Below, one piece after another: positions 26,015 to 37,787 of a stretch of 64,000 nucleotides of DNA (positions within the stretch are counted from its first letter, which is position 1; each line of letters opens with the position of its first letter). The position numbers and the translations under genes are program-made. The DNA is from Lineus longissimus (Eukaryota; Nemertea; Pilidiophora; Heteronemertea; Lineidae), in contig NC_088311.1 of NCBI RefSeq assembly GCF_910592395.1, positions 5,956,501-6,020,500 on the forward strand, in the 5' to 3' direction. The notes under the pieces were generated by a model. That model saw only the letters and a list, made by a program, of their open reading frames with translations, ran no database searches and had not been told where the DNA came from.

Positions 26015-26150
26015 TTGGGCCCAGTTGCTTATTTAGCGTCAGGGACGAACAGCAGCAGATGCTCACTTGAGCATTTTTCATTTACAGTAGTAGCGTTAGG
26101 ACTTAACACTAACGTTACCACTTAGCGCTGATTGAGCAACCGGGCCCAGT
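26015..26150. mobile_element. Foldback / MITE-like palindromic element
   Basis: The left end (TTGGGCCCAGTTGCT, 26015 onward) pairs with the right end (AGCAACCGGGCCCAG, to 26149), matching at 19 of 24 positions when extended to AGCG/CGCT. Two hairpins nest inside: a perfect ATGCTC-ACTT-GAGCAT (26059-26074), and GTAGCGTTAG against CTAACGTTAC (26090-26118). There is no coding capacity. Such a structure is typical of non-autonomous inverted-repeat DNA transposons. Target duplications are not clear. Confidence 0.65.
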
Positions 26151-28900
26151 TGGGTTGATTTCCGTAAAAACATAGTTTTTTCTTCGAAAGTTTGGTCAAT
26201 TTTGGGCTTTTTAGACCATTTACATCCAAGGCTTGCTAACATAATGGAGTTTTACAGTAGTTCTAATACTTGATAACAGCTAGAAGTGACTATAAGATGC
26301 AGTGCCATCAGATACAATGATCAATGAATGTAAAAAGAAGGTAACTGACAAGCGTAAGGTTGAGACAAACATTCCGCCTAGTAATCAAAAATGAGAGAAA
26401 CTGTTTAAAATGTGACATGGGGACTTTTGACTGGAGGAACACGGAGGATGACAGGTAACACTTGATGCGCCCGAGACGGCCTGCTCTCAAAGCTAGAGGA
26501 GAGAGAATAAAATGATGGTTTAAGTAAGAGAAATACAGTAACACCCACCAGGAGACGTAACAACTCTTCCGGGTGGCAGCACCGGTCCTGTAATGGAAGA
26601 CTGTAAAACCTGTCAGGAGCCGTTAAAACCTGAAGATGGCAGCACTCGTCTTGGAATGATTATGAAATGTATCAACAATGGAGCAGTGCTGCCACTTTCA
26701 AAGATGGCTGATCCTGATGAATTTCCTCTTTCTTAACGACACCTCTAGCATTGGAAGTCATCGTACTTTGCTGAGGGGTGAAGTCTCTGTTGACTGCGAT
26801 GCCACATGACTTTTCTTGGCAACGTAATCAACAAAGGCTGACCCCATAAATCTACAAAGTTCAGCGACTCCACCACTAGAGGGCCAATCTGAATTTCCAG
26901 TCTGTTACCAAGACACCAGTGCTGCCAGCCAATGAGTTGTAACGTCTCCGGACCGATGTTTCAGTACATGCATAACAACCAAGATGTGGATGACATCAGT
27001 GACAGGCTCCAGGGCACAAGACGCAGGACACCGATGCGGAGAAAACATTTACCTGCATATTTAGACTCGTCATTCAGCAATCTTGGTATCTACGGTTAAA
27101 CTGTGCCTGTAATTAAGGAAGGAACCAAACATGAAGGATAAATACGGGTCTCAGACTTGATGAAACCTCAAGGGAATGAAGGGTCACACATGCCACTACG
27201 GAACATTCATCAAGTAACCGCGAACAAAATTCAGTTCAAGCAAATGCAGCAGGTTCCTTGATTACCTGATTCATGCAAACACACTCGAAGTTTCAGACTT
27301 GACCCGTTATTAAAACTGAAATCAAACATGAGATTGTATTCAAGTTAAAAACGACCCACACATAAAAATGAGACAGGGAGGACAAAGAAGCAAATATCAA
27401 AGAAAAAATACCTGAAAAGGTTTAAGCAGTTCTGAATCCTCACTCAATGACTATACCTGTTTGCCAATATGCCTCGTACCAAATACCTCAAAGAGCTTCC
27501 CAACATTAGCATTCATCCTGGCTTCAAACAAAATGTTCTCATTTTAAGTCAAAAGATAATTCTTTTTTTCAAACAACACTTTGGACCATTGAGCCATGTT
27601 CTAACACCACTGTCTTTGGTTAACGTAACAATCGGGCGGAAAGTGAGAGACAAGGGACCGTGGTTGAAGTTATGACACTATCAACACCATGAGGTAGCAG
27701 ACGCATGAATCATTTCATCATGGTTGCTGACAGGAAAGAGCAGTGAAGCAAGTGCAGTCTTGTCCAACAGAATCTGGAAAAGATCTTTAGATACATGAAT
27801 ACCAAGGCTAAACTTTCACAAACGATTCAGATGAAACAGAATATCACATTCTGGGGCGGAAGTCCTTCCATCACCAAGAATAAAGCCAAAAGTTTAACTA
27901 CATGACAGTTCTTTCATCATCTACCTTTGAATCGTTGCAAGACAGTAAAAATGAAACGACACTGAGTAGTGTCATCTTGATCCTAGCGGTTGTGCCAAAC
28001 TGATCAAAGAGAAATCAGATCAGATCTGATGTTGAACAATAAGGGACCGTACAACAACAAAAAGGTCGATTTCAAGGATTCTGGCCACCTGATGAAGCAA
28101 ACCTGGGGAGAAGAAAATGGGCCAAACATCGGAGATAGGAACTTCTCTTCAAAGGAACAATGAAGTCTCACACTAAAGTGATTGAGATGGTAATCGGATG
28201 AATCTGCCCCAAGGAATGTGGATTGGTATCAAGCTGTCAAGGGCATCCTTCAATGACAGCCAGACATGCTATGGAGCATCCCTTTAGTCAACTACTAATG
28301 TTGCTTCACGTCAAAAATGTCTCCGATGTGCAATTTAGCCACAAATGATTCGCTAGCTGCTCTAATCGCGGGAGTGTGCTAATAGACCTGACTACACTTG
28401 ATGCAATGCACACAGACACGACATTCTAACTTTTTTAACATGAAGAACTTAGACCTCAAGATTGAAATAAATTATAAATTCTATCCATTGTTAGGTTTAC
28501 AGAGAAGGCAGACGCTTGGATGTTTACAATACAGTTTTCAAATTTTGATAGATTTTCTGCTGCAACTGAGTGATGCTTTACCAAGGATGGCTGCTCACTC
28601 AGTGAAGAAAATGCATAGTTGAGACTAAAATCTGTCATTTTTGCAAAACTCATCCAAATGGTATTACTATGTCACCACAGCATCAGCAACAGCCAACTTC
28701 CCATGCAGGTGAGGAGGCCAGAGTGCTTCCTCATAATGCCCCGGTAGTCCATGATAAGAGAAAAGTAAGCAATCACTCGAGACACAAATGGATATGATGA
28801 AAGTTAATCAGATTCTGTCCGGCCGAGCCACCGCATAGCAGTATCTTTTTTCTTGGAAGAAACGGCTAAACCTGGTTGTCATTATCAGAATGTGTTCACA
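26151..28900. other. Non-coding DNA, nothing recognised
   Basis: No exon candidate with both splice signals, no repeat array and no RNA gene is seen. Short frames look random. Confidence 0.5.
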
Positions 28901-29369
28901 ATGGTCAAAGAACAACTGGCTGAACCACACGACCCCATCTGATGGTCAAAGAACCACTGGCTGAACCACACAACCCCATCTGATGGTCAAAGAACCACTG
29001 GCTGAACCACACGACCCCATCTGATGGTCAAAGAACAACTGGCTGAACCACACGACCCCATCTGATGGTCAAAGAACCACTGGCTGAACCACACAACCCC
29101 ATCTGATGGTCAAAGAACAACTGGCTGAACCACACGACCCCATCTGATGGTCAAAGAACAACTGGCTGAACCACACAACCCCATTTGATGGTAAAAGAAC
29201 AACTGGCTGAACCACACGACCCGATCTGATGGTCAAAGAACAACTGGCTGAACCACACGACCCCATCTGATTATCAAAGAACCACTGGCTGAATCACACG
29301 ACCCCATTTGATGGTCAAAGAACAACTGGCTGAACCACACGACCCAGCCATCTGATAGTCAAAGAAGTT
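28901..29369. repeat. Minisatellite, 41-bp unit, about 11 copies
   Basis: Units start ATGGTCAAAGAAC and continue through ACTGGCTGAACCACACGACC, at 28901 and every 41 bases to 29311. A final partial unit is offset by a 3-base insertion at about 29345. Copies differ mainly at AACAACT/AACCACT, CACACGA/CACACAA and CATCTGA/CATTTGA. A minus-strand frame runs through part of the array, but the period is not a multiple of three, so coding is unlikely. Confidence 0.95.
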
Positions 29370-29394
29370 CTTGCCCTGACCCAATCAAATCACA

Positions 29395-29660
29395 GGACTT
29401 CGGCAAATATTGTCTAATAGTGTCTGTGTTTGCGATGATTGACACGTAATATGCTGAGATCAATTGATTCAAAGTCAAGCCGATTGATCGAAAGCTGATG
29501 GTGTTGGATTTGATTAGAGATGATCGTGCAGGGCCGCTTCCTTCAGCCACAAGTAACACACGATCAATGATCCAAGACAAGTTGACGAGGAAAAATGGGT
29601 AAATTGATTTTCTCGAGTTTATGACTGTGGTGTTATAAATCACCGCGGGTTGTCAATCTT
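29395..29660. promoter_or_regulatory. Possible conserved non-coding element
   Basis: Directly after the minisatellite the sequence becomes complex and rich in homeodomain/TALE-like cores: TGATTGACA (29436-29444, a PBX/MEIS-type motif), ATCAATTGATT, GATTGATCG, GATTAGAGATGATCG and GATCAATGATCC. This density suggests a cis-regulatory element. It is inferred from motifs only. Confidence 0.25.
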
Positions 29661-31989
29661 TATCAATTGAGGCATTTGAAAATTATTCTCCATCATTGCC
29701 ACGCAAACGATGTCATTTTTCACCTCATTTGAGATTTAGTAGTGATGTCTGGATTGCTTGACATTAAGACTGATTGCTGCATGCAGAGGTGGTTAAAACA
29801 GTCATTTACGAGGTGTCCAAAAGGCATCTTTGGTCTTAAAAGATTTATTTTCTGACAGTCCTGTGGCGTGTCTAGGGCAGCCACTTCAGACTGAAAAGTT
29901 GACCAAAATCTAGAATGTTGCAGATGCCACTTCCTGGCCACAAGATCTATACCCTCCATGAGAAAGGGGGTCTGGAACCCCCATTTTATCAATATGAAAG
30001 TTATGACAGCACAGAGGAAAACTCGTCAATTTCTTTGGCGCACGCTGCGGACAGACAAATTAATCAGTTGGATCCGACATCCGCTTTGTGTCGGCTATTA
30101 GGAAGTGATGGATTGTGGGTAATGAAGACAGCATCGCCATGATTCAGTTCAGTTAATATGGAAAATGTTCCTTGCCGTCTATCACGAGATATGTTAATCC
30201 GTACATGGCATAGGATTCATAACAATTATGATGAGGTTCGAGCTCAAAGCGTCGACCATAACCAAGTAAATTCGCTGTCAATTTTTAATCCTTTATACTC
30301 TGTTGAGGAATTTGCACCAGGATCTGCGGACCAACCAACCTCGATAATAAACCTTGTCCCACGGACTGCATTTTGCATCAATTGCAAAGCTTTCTAAAAA
30401 TTATTGGCATAATCCTATCTGAATTTTGGAAAAAAAGGGCATCATGAACTTGGGTATGAACCTGTGCATGTGAAATCAGAGAACTAATTGGGTTGATGTA
30501 CACAACTGTTGAATAACATCTGTGTGTTGTTCACAGAAAGTTTACATAGTAAACCTTGAATATTATTTTGTTGGCCGCAATGTTTGCCAGCCCATATTTG
30601 GCTTAAGTTTCGAGAAAGCTTGGTACTTGGACAAGTCATGTACCGATCAATACGATTGGTTGAAAAACAAAAAGCATCTGGTCTGGAGAGAAGCTTCACA
30701 GACTGAGAGGTCAACATCTGGCACAGTGCTCTCAAAAATGTTAACTCTTTGTCAACGACAGTCAAAGTCGTGATTCTGCTGATATAAACTATGGTTGAGT
30801 TAGTATAAATCAGTCACTTCAGTGCAAGCTTATGGTTACCAGCACAAGAAGTGCTTATGAAAACAAAACTTGTCAAGACTGAGCATGAAAAAAAGTACCC
30901 TAGTTATTGACAATGTCACAGGATTCCAAAAAGAAGATCACCCAAACTCTTTGATGTTTGTCAGACGCTTCGAGATCAAAGAGAAAGAAGACACTGCACC
31001 AACTGTGACATCATGATATGGGAGTCTGGAATCGAGCAAATTTTTTTGCTACGACTTTGATACTGTGACTGCCTAAATGATGCAGAGGTAAATTGACAGA
31101 GAGAAACTCTTCCTGTTATGTAATATCCATGAATCATAACACGTCTGAATGTGATATTATGTTTTTTCCGTTTGTCAGTTACATCAACCATGGATTAAAC
31201 CATGCTTTGTCACATGATTTGTATGTCATCATTATTTAGAAAATACCTGTATTGTATTTTTTCACTTTTGTGATGATTTCCACTCATATTCCACATCTAA
31301 GCTTTTTACAGGCAAATACCCATCAGCCATAATTCACCTTTGTGTCCAAACTACCGATGGCAGTAAACTTTTGACAAATAAGTGCAAGACATTGTGCAAA
31401 TGCATTCAATTTTCAACATGCTTTTTGCGTCACAGCTGACAAAATGTAGAAAATTTGAGCAGGTAATATTGATGTATCGTCCATCATAAACTGCCGCAAA
31501 GATTACTCCCCATAGCAACGACAATGGAAGCACAAAAAGAATGAAGATTTCGCAAATCTTTCTCAAATTGCAGCACTTGTTCTGGGGAGCCATTGCAACG
31601 AGCGAAGATTAGGTTGCATTTCGTTCATCGATTTTATCACAGACGTCTTTTTCATGGTACTTCGGGGAAGAATCGCAGTATTATTCAAAGATTACGATAG
31701 GCAGGCTCAGGGTCGATGGAGTCCCGCAAGGGTAACCCTAAACTCACCCTAGATATATTGGCCTACCCCGGCCTTTAACAATAGTGGGGGCGAGGTTCTA
31801 CATTCCTTGGTGTAAAGTAGAGAATCTAGAAAATAAATTTTTTTATCAATGTGATCTATCACTACCTCCACTTTGGTTTCGACAAGCATTTCTTGGGAGG
31901 AACATAAAACGATTTTTCAGATTCTCAAGGAAAGTTTAGAAGGAAATTTTACCTCAACTTGGTACCAAGACTCCAGAACGCTGCATTTC
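29661..31989. other. Non-coding DNA, nothing recognised
   Basis: Several 60-95-codon frames overlap on opposite strands (for example 29720-29992 and 30484-30773), but none has credible splice boundaries or a recognisable domain. No repeats are seen. Confidence 0.45.
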
Positions 31990-32411
31990 ATCAATCCAAA
32001 TAAGGAGCCTCATGGCCTAGTGGTTTACACTGCTGGCCACCACGCAATAGGGCCCGGGTTCGATCCCGGGAAGAACCCATGATCGTATGTCTGGATGAAC
32101 CGGCGTGGCTTTCAAGGAACTAAAATTCCTGGCTCTTCACAGTCCTTCGAATGAGACTCAAAACCGAGGTTCCTTGTACCTGGTGTCTATGCCAGGGCAA
32201 GCTAAGACCCCACCAAGTGAGAAACATGAGTAGCTTGCGTGGACTCTATCTCTCTCGCCAAAGTCGGACCACTAGACCAATAAACCCAATTGGCGCCTAA
32301 CCGTAGTGGCACGCAGGATACGCTCATCCCGCCTTGGAGGAGGATTACTCCTAGGAGAATGACCCCTCCAAGTGCAGAGCGAACGCTGAAGAAGAAGAAT
32401 CAATCCAAATA
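31990..32411 (+). mobile_element. Full-length tRNA-derived SINE with 13-bp target duplications
   Basis: The element (about 32003-32398) is flanked by perfect 13-base direct repeats ATCAATCCAAATA at 31990-32002 and 32399-32411. Its head has a perfect box A (TGGCCTAGTGG, about 32014) and box B (GGTTCGATCCC, about 32057), so it is a tRNA-derived polymerase III promoter. A central region with CGAATGAGACTCAAAACCGA resembles the core shared by several marine-invertebrate SINE families, as far as I recall. The 3' end is a short GAA microsatellite (GAAGAAGAAGAA). Perfect duplications imply fairly recent insertion by a LINE-type machinery supplied in trans. Confidence 0.85.
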
Positions 32412-32739
32412 TCTTTCTGTCAAAAGTAATGATCACAAATCGACCTTCCATTTAATGAACGGTATTCGTTTTTGTAATAAAGTGCATGCCATTTATCCAT
32501 CAATTAACCGCACGAGAATATTTTTTATAAAGGAATAAGGCAGAAGCGGTGGCAAGGTGGATCCTAGCGAAAAAAGATATTTCATTCTGAAAGTTCCTGA
32601 GATGGAAAGAGAGGTAGATGGAATGGTCGATTGGTTCTGCATGGTTCAGCTCTGCTACATGATAACGATCAAATTTGAACACCGTCAAGCAGGTAATGTT
32701 TGCGGACCAAAAAGATTGTGATTCAAATCTAAATTGATA

Positions 32740-33140
32740 TCATAGCTCATTTCCATTTGATTGTACTTGTTTCGCATTAAATTCACGTAGCCTTAATCAG
32801 CATTAACCAGCAAAATAGATGGAATATCCTCGATTTATTCGATGCCAATCACATCATGCACGTCACATCATCTACACGCCAGTAAAACCCAATTAATACG
32901 TTGAAATTAATGCAACATTACCACCGACAACTTATCAAAACTAATGAGCAATCTTAATAGCAAGTTTGCAATTTTTCACTCCACTTCTGAAAAATTTACA
33001 TCAATTTCGTACAGCATGATCCAAATGGATGGGATTAAGATGAGGACACTATTTTGAATATTCATCATTGCGTCGCTTTCGCTTATTACATTAATCAACT
33101 AATTACACAAGAATTTTTGAAAGCTGACTCAATTTTAATT
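32740..33140. promoter_or_regulatory. ATTA-dense tract, possible homeodomain-bound element
   Basis: About 400 bases carry many TAAT/ATTA cores: GCATTAAATTC, CTTAATCAGCATTAACC, CCAATTAATACG, GAAATTAATGC, ACTAATGAGC, CTTAATAGC, GATTAAGATG and ATTAATCAACTAATTACAC. Most sit in otherwise complex sequence. This is compatible with an enhancer read by homeodomain factors; AT-richness alone would also raise the count. Confidence 0.25.
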
Positions 33141-33831
33141 TTGTTCCTCACTCAGTTATTTTGGTCTTTTATAATCCATATCAAATGTAGTCGGACCTGG
33201 ATACCACAGTTGAGTTAACAGATGGTTCATTTCACTTTTTTGCAGCAAAAGCAGGCTGATTTTACTACTGCATTTAAATAGCTTTTTGTGATGCTTATAA
33301 TATGTACATGGTAACAACTACATGAACCTTTTGCCGCTTGTTACATACACCTCAGCGCAAGCTGTCACACAAACACTCATTGATTACATAATAACTTGTC
33401 ACACCTTGGAGGAAAGAATGCAAAAGCTACCAATTGCAATAAAAACATCCATTGATGTAGCCAGTTCATGGCCCAGTCACTGCCTGGGGCTATGGACCAT
33501 GAACAGGGTGTGAATGTTTATACTTTTCTGTGTTTACTTTATATCTAACACTCATTTTTGCTCCACAAATATGCAGAACACGTTTTTAGAGGATGTGAAA
33601 TGATAATGCAATGAATGATAAATACAATAGGTTTGGGTTTATAGTCTGATATCAACTGAACTACGGCAGCTTGGCCACCAAGGTTTTCGCATCTTACCAA
33701 CTACATTTAGGGGGAGTATACGCATCTACTGTAGAGGCTGTCATCTGACTTCACATTTTACCCTGTCTATCAAGAAACCTTTCAGTAAAACTTGAATTAG
33801 ATACAACCTGAGAATTTCTGACCAGGAGGCC

Positions 33832-33960
33832 TAAAGTCTTGTAAGGACTGTGGGGTTCAAACCGGGGACCTCTTGCCTGACAGCCGAGAGTCCAAGCCTC
33901 TTTAATCCACAGCAGCTCCTTGACAATGACGGGGCCTGGTATCTGACCACCAAATACCCT
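33832..33960 (-). mobile_element. tRNA-derived SINE fragment, minus strand
   Basis: On the minus strand, GGTTTGAACCC (33863-33853) is a strong box B. It is preceded by an anticodon-arm-like CTCTCGGCTGTCAGGCAAGAG and a decayed D-arm (GGATTAAAGAGGCTTGG). The body is mostly missing and no target duplication is evident. Confidence 0.55.
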
Positions 33961-36149
33961 GCAAAGCCAGTAAATAACTGGAACTCACCATAACAGTGAA
34001 TACGGAGTATCAGGTTGGGCCTCTCTTTTACTAGCCCAGCAAGGGTAGATTGGCTTGGAACAGGCTTAGGGTAAGCCAAGATTAACAACAGTTAAATCTT
34101 GCAAAGGTCATGTTTGGCTTTTACTGTGCATCTCTTATTGCTTAACAAGGGAAGGTTTGGGCAACATGTGTGGTTTCACTATACAACCAGAAAAGATAAA
34201 GGATTCTCTGAATTGTTTTTCTTTTGGGAATTTGTTTTAGGCTTCTGTTAATGTTATTCCAATGGTAGGCCTAATGGCTAAAAACAAATTGTGGGATTTC
34301 TTCAATATGTTAATGGTATTTAGAAACAGGCCTGCAAGCAATATCGTCTGAACCTTCTGAACGGAAGATGGCAATAGCCAGTTTTCTCCAGAAGCCCTCC
34401 CCCCTACAAGATATACTATGATGTGGAAACAAATTTGATCTGGGGCCAGCCAGGCAGACTGCGGACCCTGATGAGCCCAGCAGGCATTTCCATGTAAACT
34501 CTTAAATTACAACTTACAGAAGCAGTCTGTAGTTATATTCAGTATATTCTATACATACTGCATGCACCTTTAGTTACAGCACCGGGGTCTGATAAACTGT
34601 TATATCACCATATCATCATATAACATATTTATGATATTTATGTATTACATCATCACTAATGCAGGTAGGTATCACCTGGCTGACAGAGAAGGCAACATCT
34701 TGAATGTACAGCCCTAACCAAAAGAAAATGTCCACACATTTTTTTTACATTGCTAAAATATTGCTGTATCTTTACTTTTTAATGCACTCCGCACATGAGT
34801 ATGGCTGTAAAATAGACTGGGCCAGATTTTCTGATATCACAAAGAAATCTGTAGCACATCCGTGGCATTCCTGTATGTATTTCCAGAGGTTTATCATGAC
34901 ATGGGCAGCCAATTACATCATATTACTACTGAGATAATTGTCCCTTTTGTCGGAGTAGACAAGGACATTCCAGTAATTGCTTGGGAAATTAAGGGTCAAC
35001 ATCTGATGATGGCATATAATGACGGGCTCATGACATAGTGGTGAATCCTATCTTTAGAACACGTGGCATAAAAATTCTGGTTTTTTTATCGTGAAGACCA
35101 AAATTAACGTATTTCAAAGTTGCACTTGTAGTGCCCCATTCAAAACCTCAAACCCATCTAAACCTAGTCTGGATTTGTTCTTCTGTCGAAACACTATTGT
35201 GTCGCAGGGCATGAGTAACCTTAAGAATCTAGAGAATTTTGGTTGAGTCAATAGTGTTAACTGTATTGTCATTTTAATCTGTGGATGAATCTACATATAT
35301 TGTCATTGCTTTGTTGATATAAAGGTGCGCCATTTTATTATAGTTCCTGATCGGAAAATATATCTCATGTGACCACCCAAATTTAGTAACACCAACATAA
35401 TTTCAACACTGTAACATTGGACCCCTATCATAAGTTTGCTTCTACTCAAGCAATCATATAATAGGATACCAAATTTGGTATCATGGATACAGCAATTAAA
35501 ACAGAGGTCATAAAGTTACATAGATATCTGAGAAAATCACGAAAACCAAAGCCCATTTTATGAGCTGATTGATAATCATGGCCCTCTCATTGACACTGAG
35601 GGTTAAAATTCCCCATCTCCTTTTTTGACAACCATCCTTTCTGGTTCTGTGTACCCAACATTAATATAAGCGGACATGGACATAATCGGGTTAATGGGTA
35701 CACCATATCAAAGAAGGGAAATACGCGATTTGACTGATTCGATAATATTTGACCTATCTGATTGACAACAACATCACGATCATAACAATCAATGCGATCA
35801 AGACCTGATTCGATCACTGATAAATGCGTAATATACAGTATATTGACGGACACCCTCATTAGCCAGAACATCACAAAAATACCAGATTCTACACCAAAAT
35901 CAGGGAAGACACAATTCTACACCCAATCATACCTTTTTTATGCACAACACAGTGGTGGCCAGTAGAGATTGTATTCGCACAATACACACAGTGAATGGCT
36001 GTACACCAGTATCCGAGAAGTCAACCACAACCACGTGTGGTAGTAGATCGACCTAGTTCCATGTAAACAAACGGGAAAAAATCCTCGAAATTTCCACAGG
36101 GGGGTACGACGGGTCCTACGGAGGGATAAGACGAAGAAAAAAGACCTAC
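33961..36149. other. Non-coding DNA, nothing recognised
   Basis: AT-rich sequence without exon pairs, repeats or RNA genes that I can support. Confidence 0.5.
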
Positions 36150-36209
36150 CTTCACCCCGGGATGAAGTAAACCATGGTTCTGGTAACTCTGTTCATATAA
36201 GCTATACAT
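36150..36209 (-). CDS. Candidate first coding exon, 20 codons
   Basis: On the minus strand an ATG at 36209 opens MYSLYEQSYQNHGLLHPGVK, closed exactly at a codon boundary by a good donor AAG|GTAGGT (exon end 36150). A CCAAT box in the same orientation lies about 100 bases upstream (36313-36307). The peptide is Tyr-rich and polar, as in alternative N-termini of regulatory proteins, and its phase-0 end would join in frame with the minus-strand exon candidate at 11796-11885. No clear TATA box sits between the CCAAT box and the ATG, and an AG just before the ATG (TTCTGGTAG) could instead make it internal. The product is not recognised. Confidence 0.35.
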
Positions 36210-36306
36210 CACTACCAGAATTCAAACTACAAATGGGGTCGTTTCAGCATATGCTAGTTAATGGGGGTCATCTCATGGGCGATCAAGCGCGGCCCATTTC
36301 ATTCTC

Positions 36307-36313
36307 TGATTGG
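36307..36313 (-). promoter_or_regulatory. CCAAT box upstream of candidate first exon
   Basis: CCAATCA on the minus strand lies about 100 bases upstream of the candidate start codon at 36209, a usual position for an NF-Y site. It is a short motif and could be chance. Confidence 0.3.
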
Positions 36314-37787
36314 GCAATAGGTTACAATGTGAACTGTGGAGTATTTTGCCACAGGTTTAGCACGAGTAACAAAGGGCGTTATGTGTCGAGGGTAGATTGT
36401 TAAAAACACAATGTGCTTTAAAGAATAAGCCAATACCCTCTGATTACCCTGCAGTGTTTTCCTAGCCCTAAAACTACATGCTATATAAATGGACATTTAT
36501 GCAATTTTTCACTTCCCTCGAATTCTATATAATTTGTGCAGTGCCATGACAGCGTAGGCCTAGTTGAATAAACAGGTGACGAATATCAAGAATGGAATTA
36601 AATGGAAACACTAACTGAGGGGAAAGTTAATTAATTCCGAAAAACAGCACGATTAAGGTTTCTGGGAGATTAAACTGTTCCTTACAGTTATGGACAACTA
36701 TTTAACTGTATTAACCCCCTGCCACCATAGTTTTGTAAAGATTAGCAGAATTTGTAACCCCCATTTCTGAATTTTGATTGATGCCGATCTCACATACTGA
36801 ACAAAAGTGAAATGATGCCAAAAAAACACAAATTGCCTGGAAAATTTCATACACCTCATATCGCATTGGGAAAAATTTAATAAGATTTTCGGAGTTCATT
36901 TTACATAGCAAAGGAAATAGACTAGAACTTTAATTAGCTCTCTGTCAAATCTATCGTCTTTAAGGCAATATGGAGATCAGACCGCTTGATGTTTTAATTA
37001 CCTTAGAATTAAACCCATTTGATATTCATGATGAAATCATCAAAGGCGACAACAGACATGAAATGAAATGACAGACAAAAAAAATCATATAATCAATAAT
37101 GGATGATTTCCTGGTGCATGGTGTGACTACAACTATTAGCTCAAAGGATATGTTAACTGCTGCCCTAAGGCTACAACTCTGAACAGCTTTTTATCATTTG
37201 TTTACTCTAGTTTCACTAATCTAAGACCGGCTCTGAATATTCAATTCGAAGCAAGAGGTATGGTCGTTTGATGCCATTCGACATGAATTTGTAGACAATT
37301 GGTGGGCTACACCAAGATGTCTGATGGAGTTTACACCAATGTGGTGTGACAGTCCCCCCAAACCGAGTTACTGTCACACTACCATGTTCGGGTCAGATGA
37401 CTGATATGATGCCAAAATTACATATTTTCGTTTGCACGAAACATGTCCAAATGGGTCATGCACGAACATAGCATGTTCATTACCATAATTATCATGTTCG
37501 TACTTATTATTATTAACTAGGTTATTCCCGAAATAAACCCACAAAGAATTTTCATCGACATGAGAAAATCGCAGTCAGCTAATTATTTGACTTTCATTAG
37601 GTAGATTTGGGGCAGTGTTTGTGTCCAAGACGTGCCAAATATTCTGTGTTGGCACAGTGGTCGAGTGACAACACAAACTCTCATGGCGTGACAGCATGAG
37701 AGTGAAAAGCAAACCACCTTAGACAAATACACAACTGCCAAACGATTTTATCACCTGTGACGTGTACTTGAACTACAATGGCATGTA
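36314..37787. other. Non-coding DNA, nothing recognised
   Basis: AT-rich unique sequence. A plus-oriented CTATATAAATGG at about 36481 resembles a TATA box, but nothing downstream supports a transcript. Confidence 0.45.

Noticed and set aside
29069-29266. Minus-strand frame through the 41-bp array
   Set aside because: The period is not a multiple of three and the frame exists only because stops are absent from all three registers of part of the array.
28901-29369. CRISPR array
   Set aside because: The units are contiguous 41-bp copies without unique spacers, in a genome of eukaryotic type.
32003-32080. tRNA gene call for the tRNA-like head
   Set aside because: Box A and box B are intact, but the acceptor ends do not pair and a SINE body with target duplications follows.
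24987-33960. Shared ACGGGGCCTGGTAT between the 82-bp minisatellite and the SINE fragment at 33930
   Set aside because: A 14-base identity is expected several times by chance among all pairs in 64 kb, and similarity does not extend beyond it.
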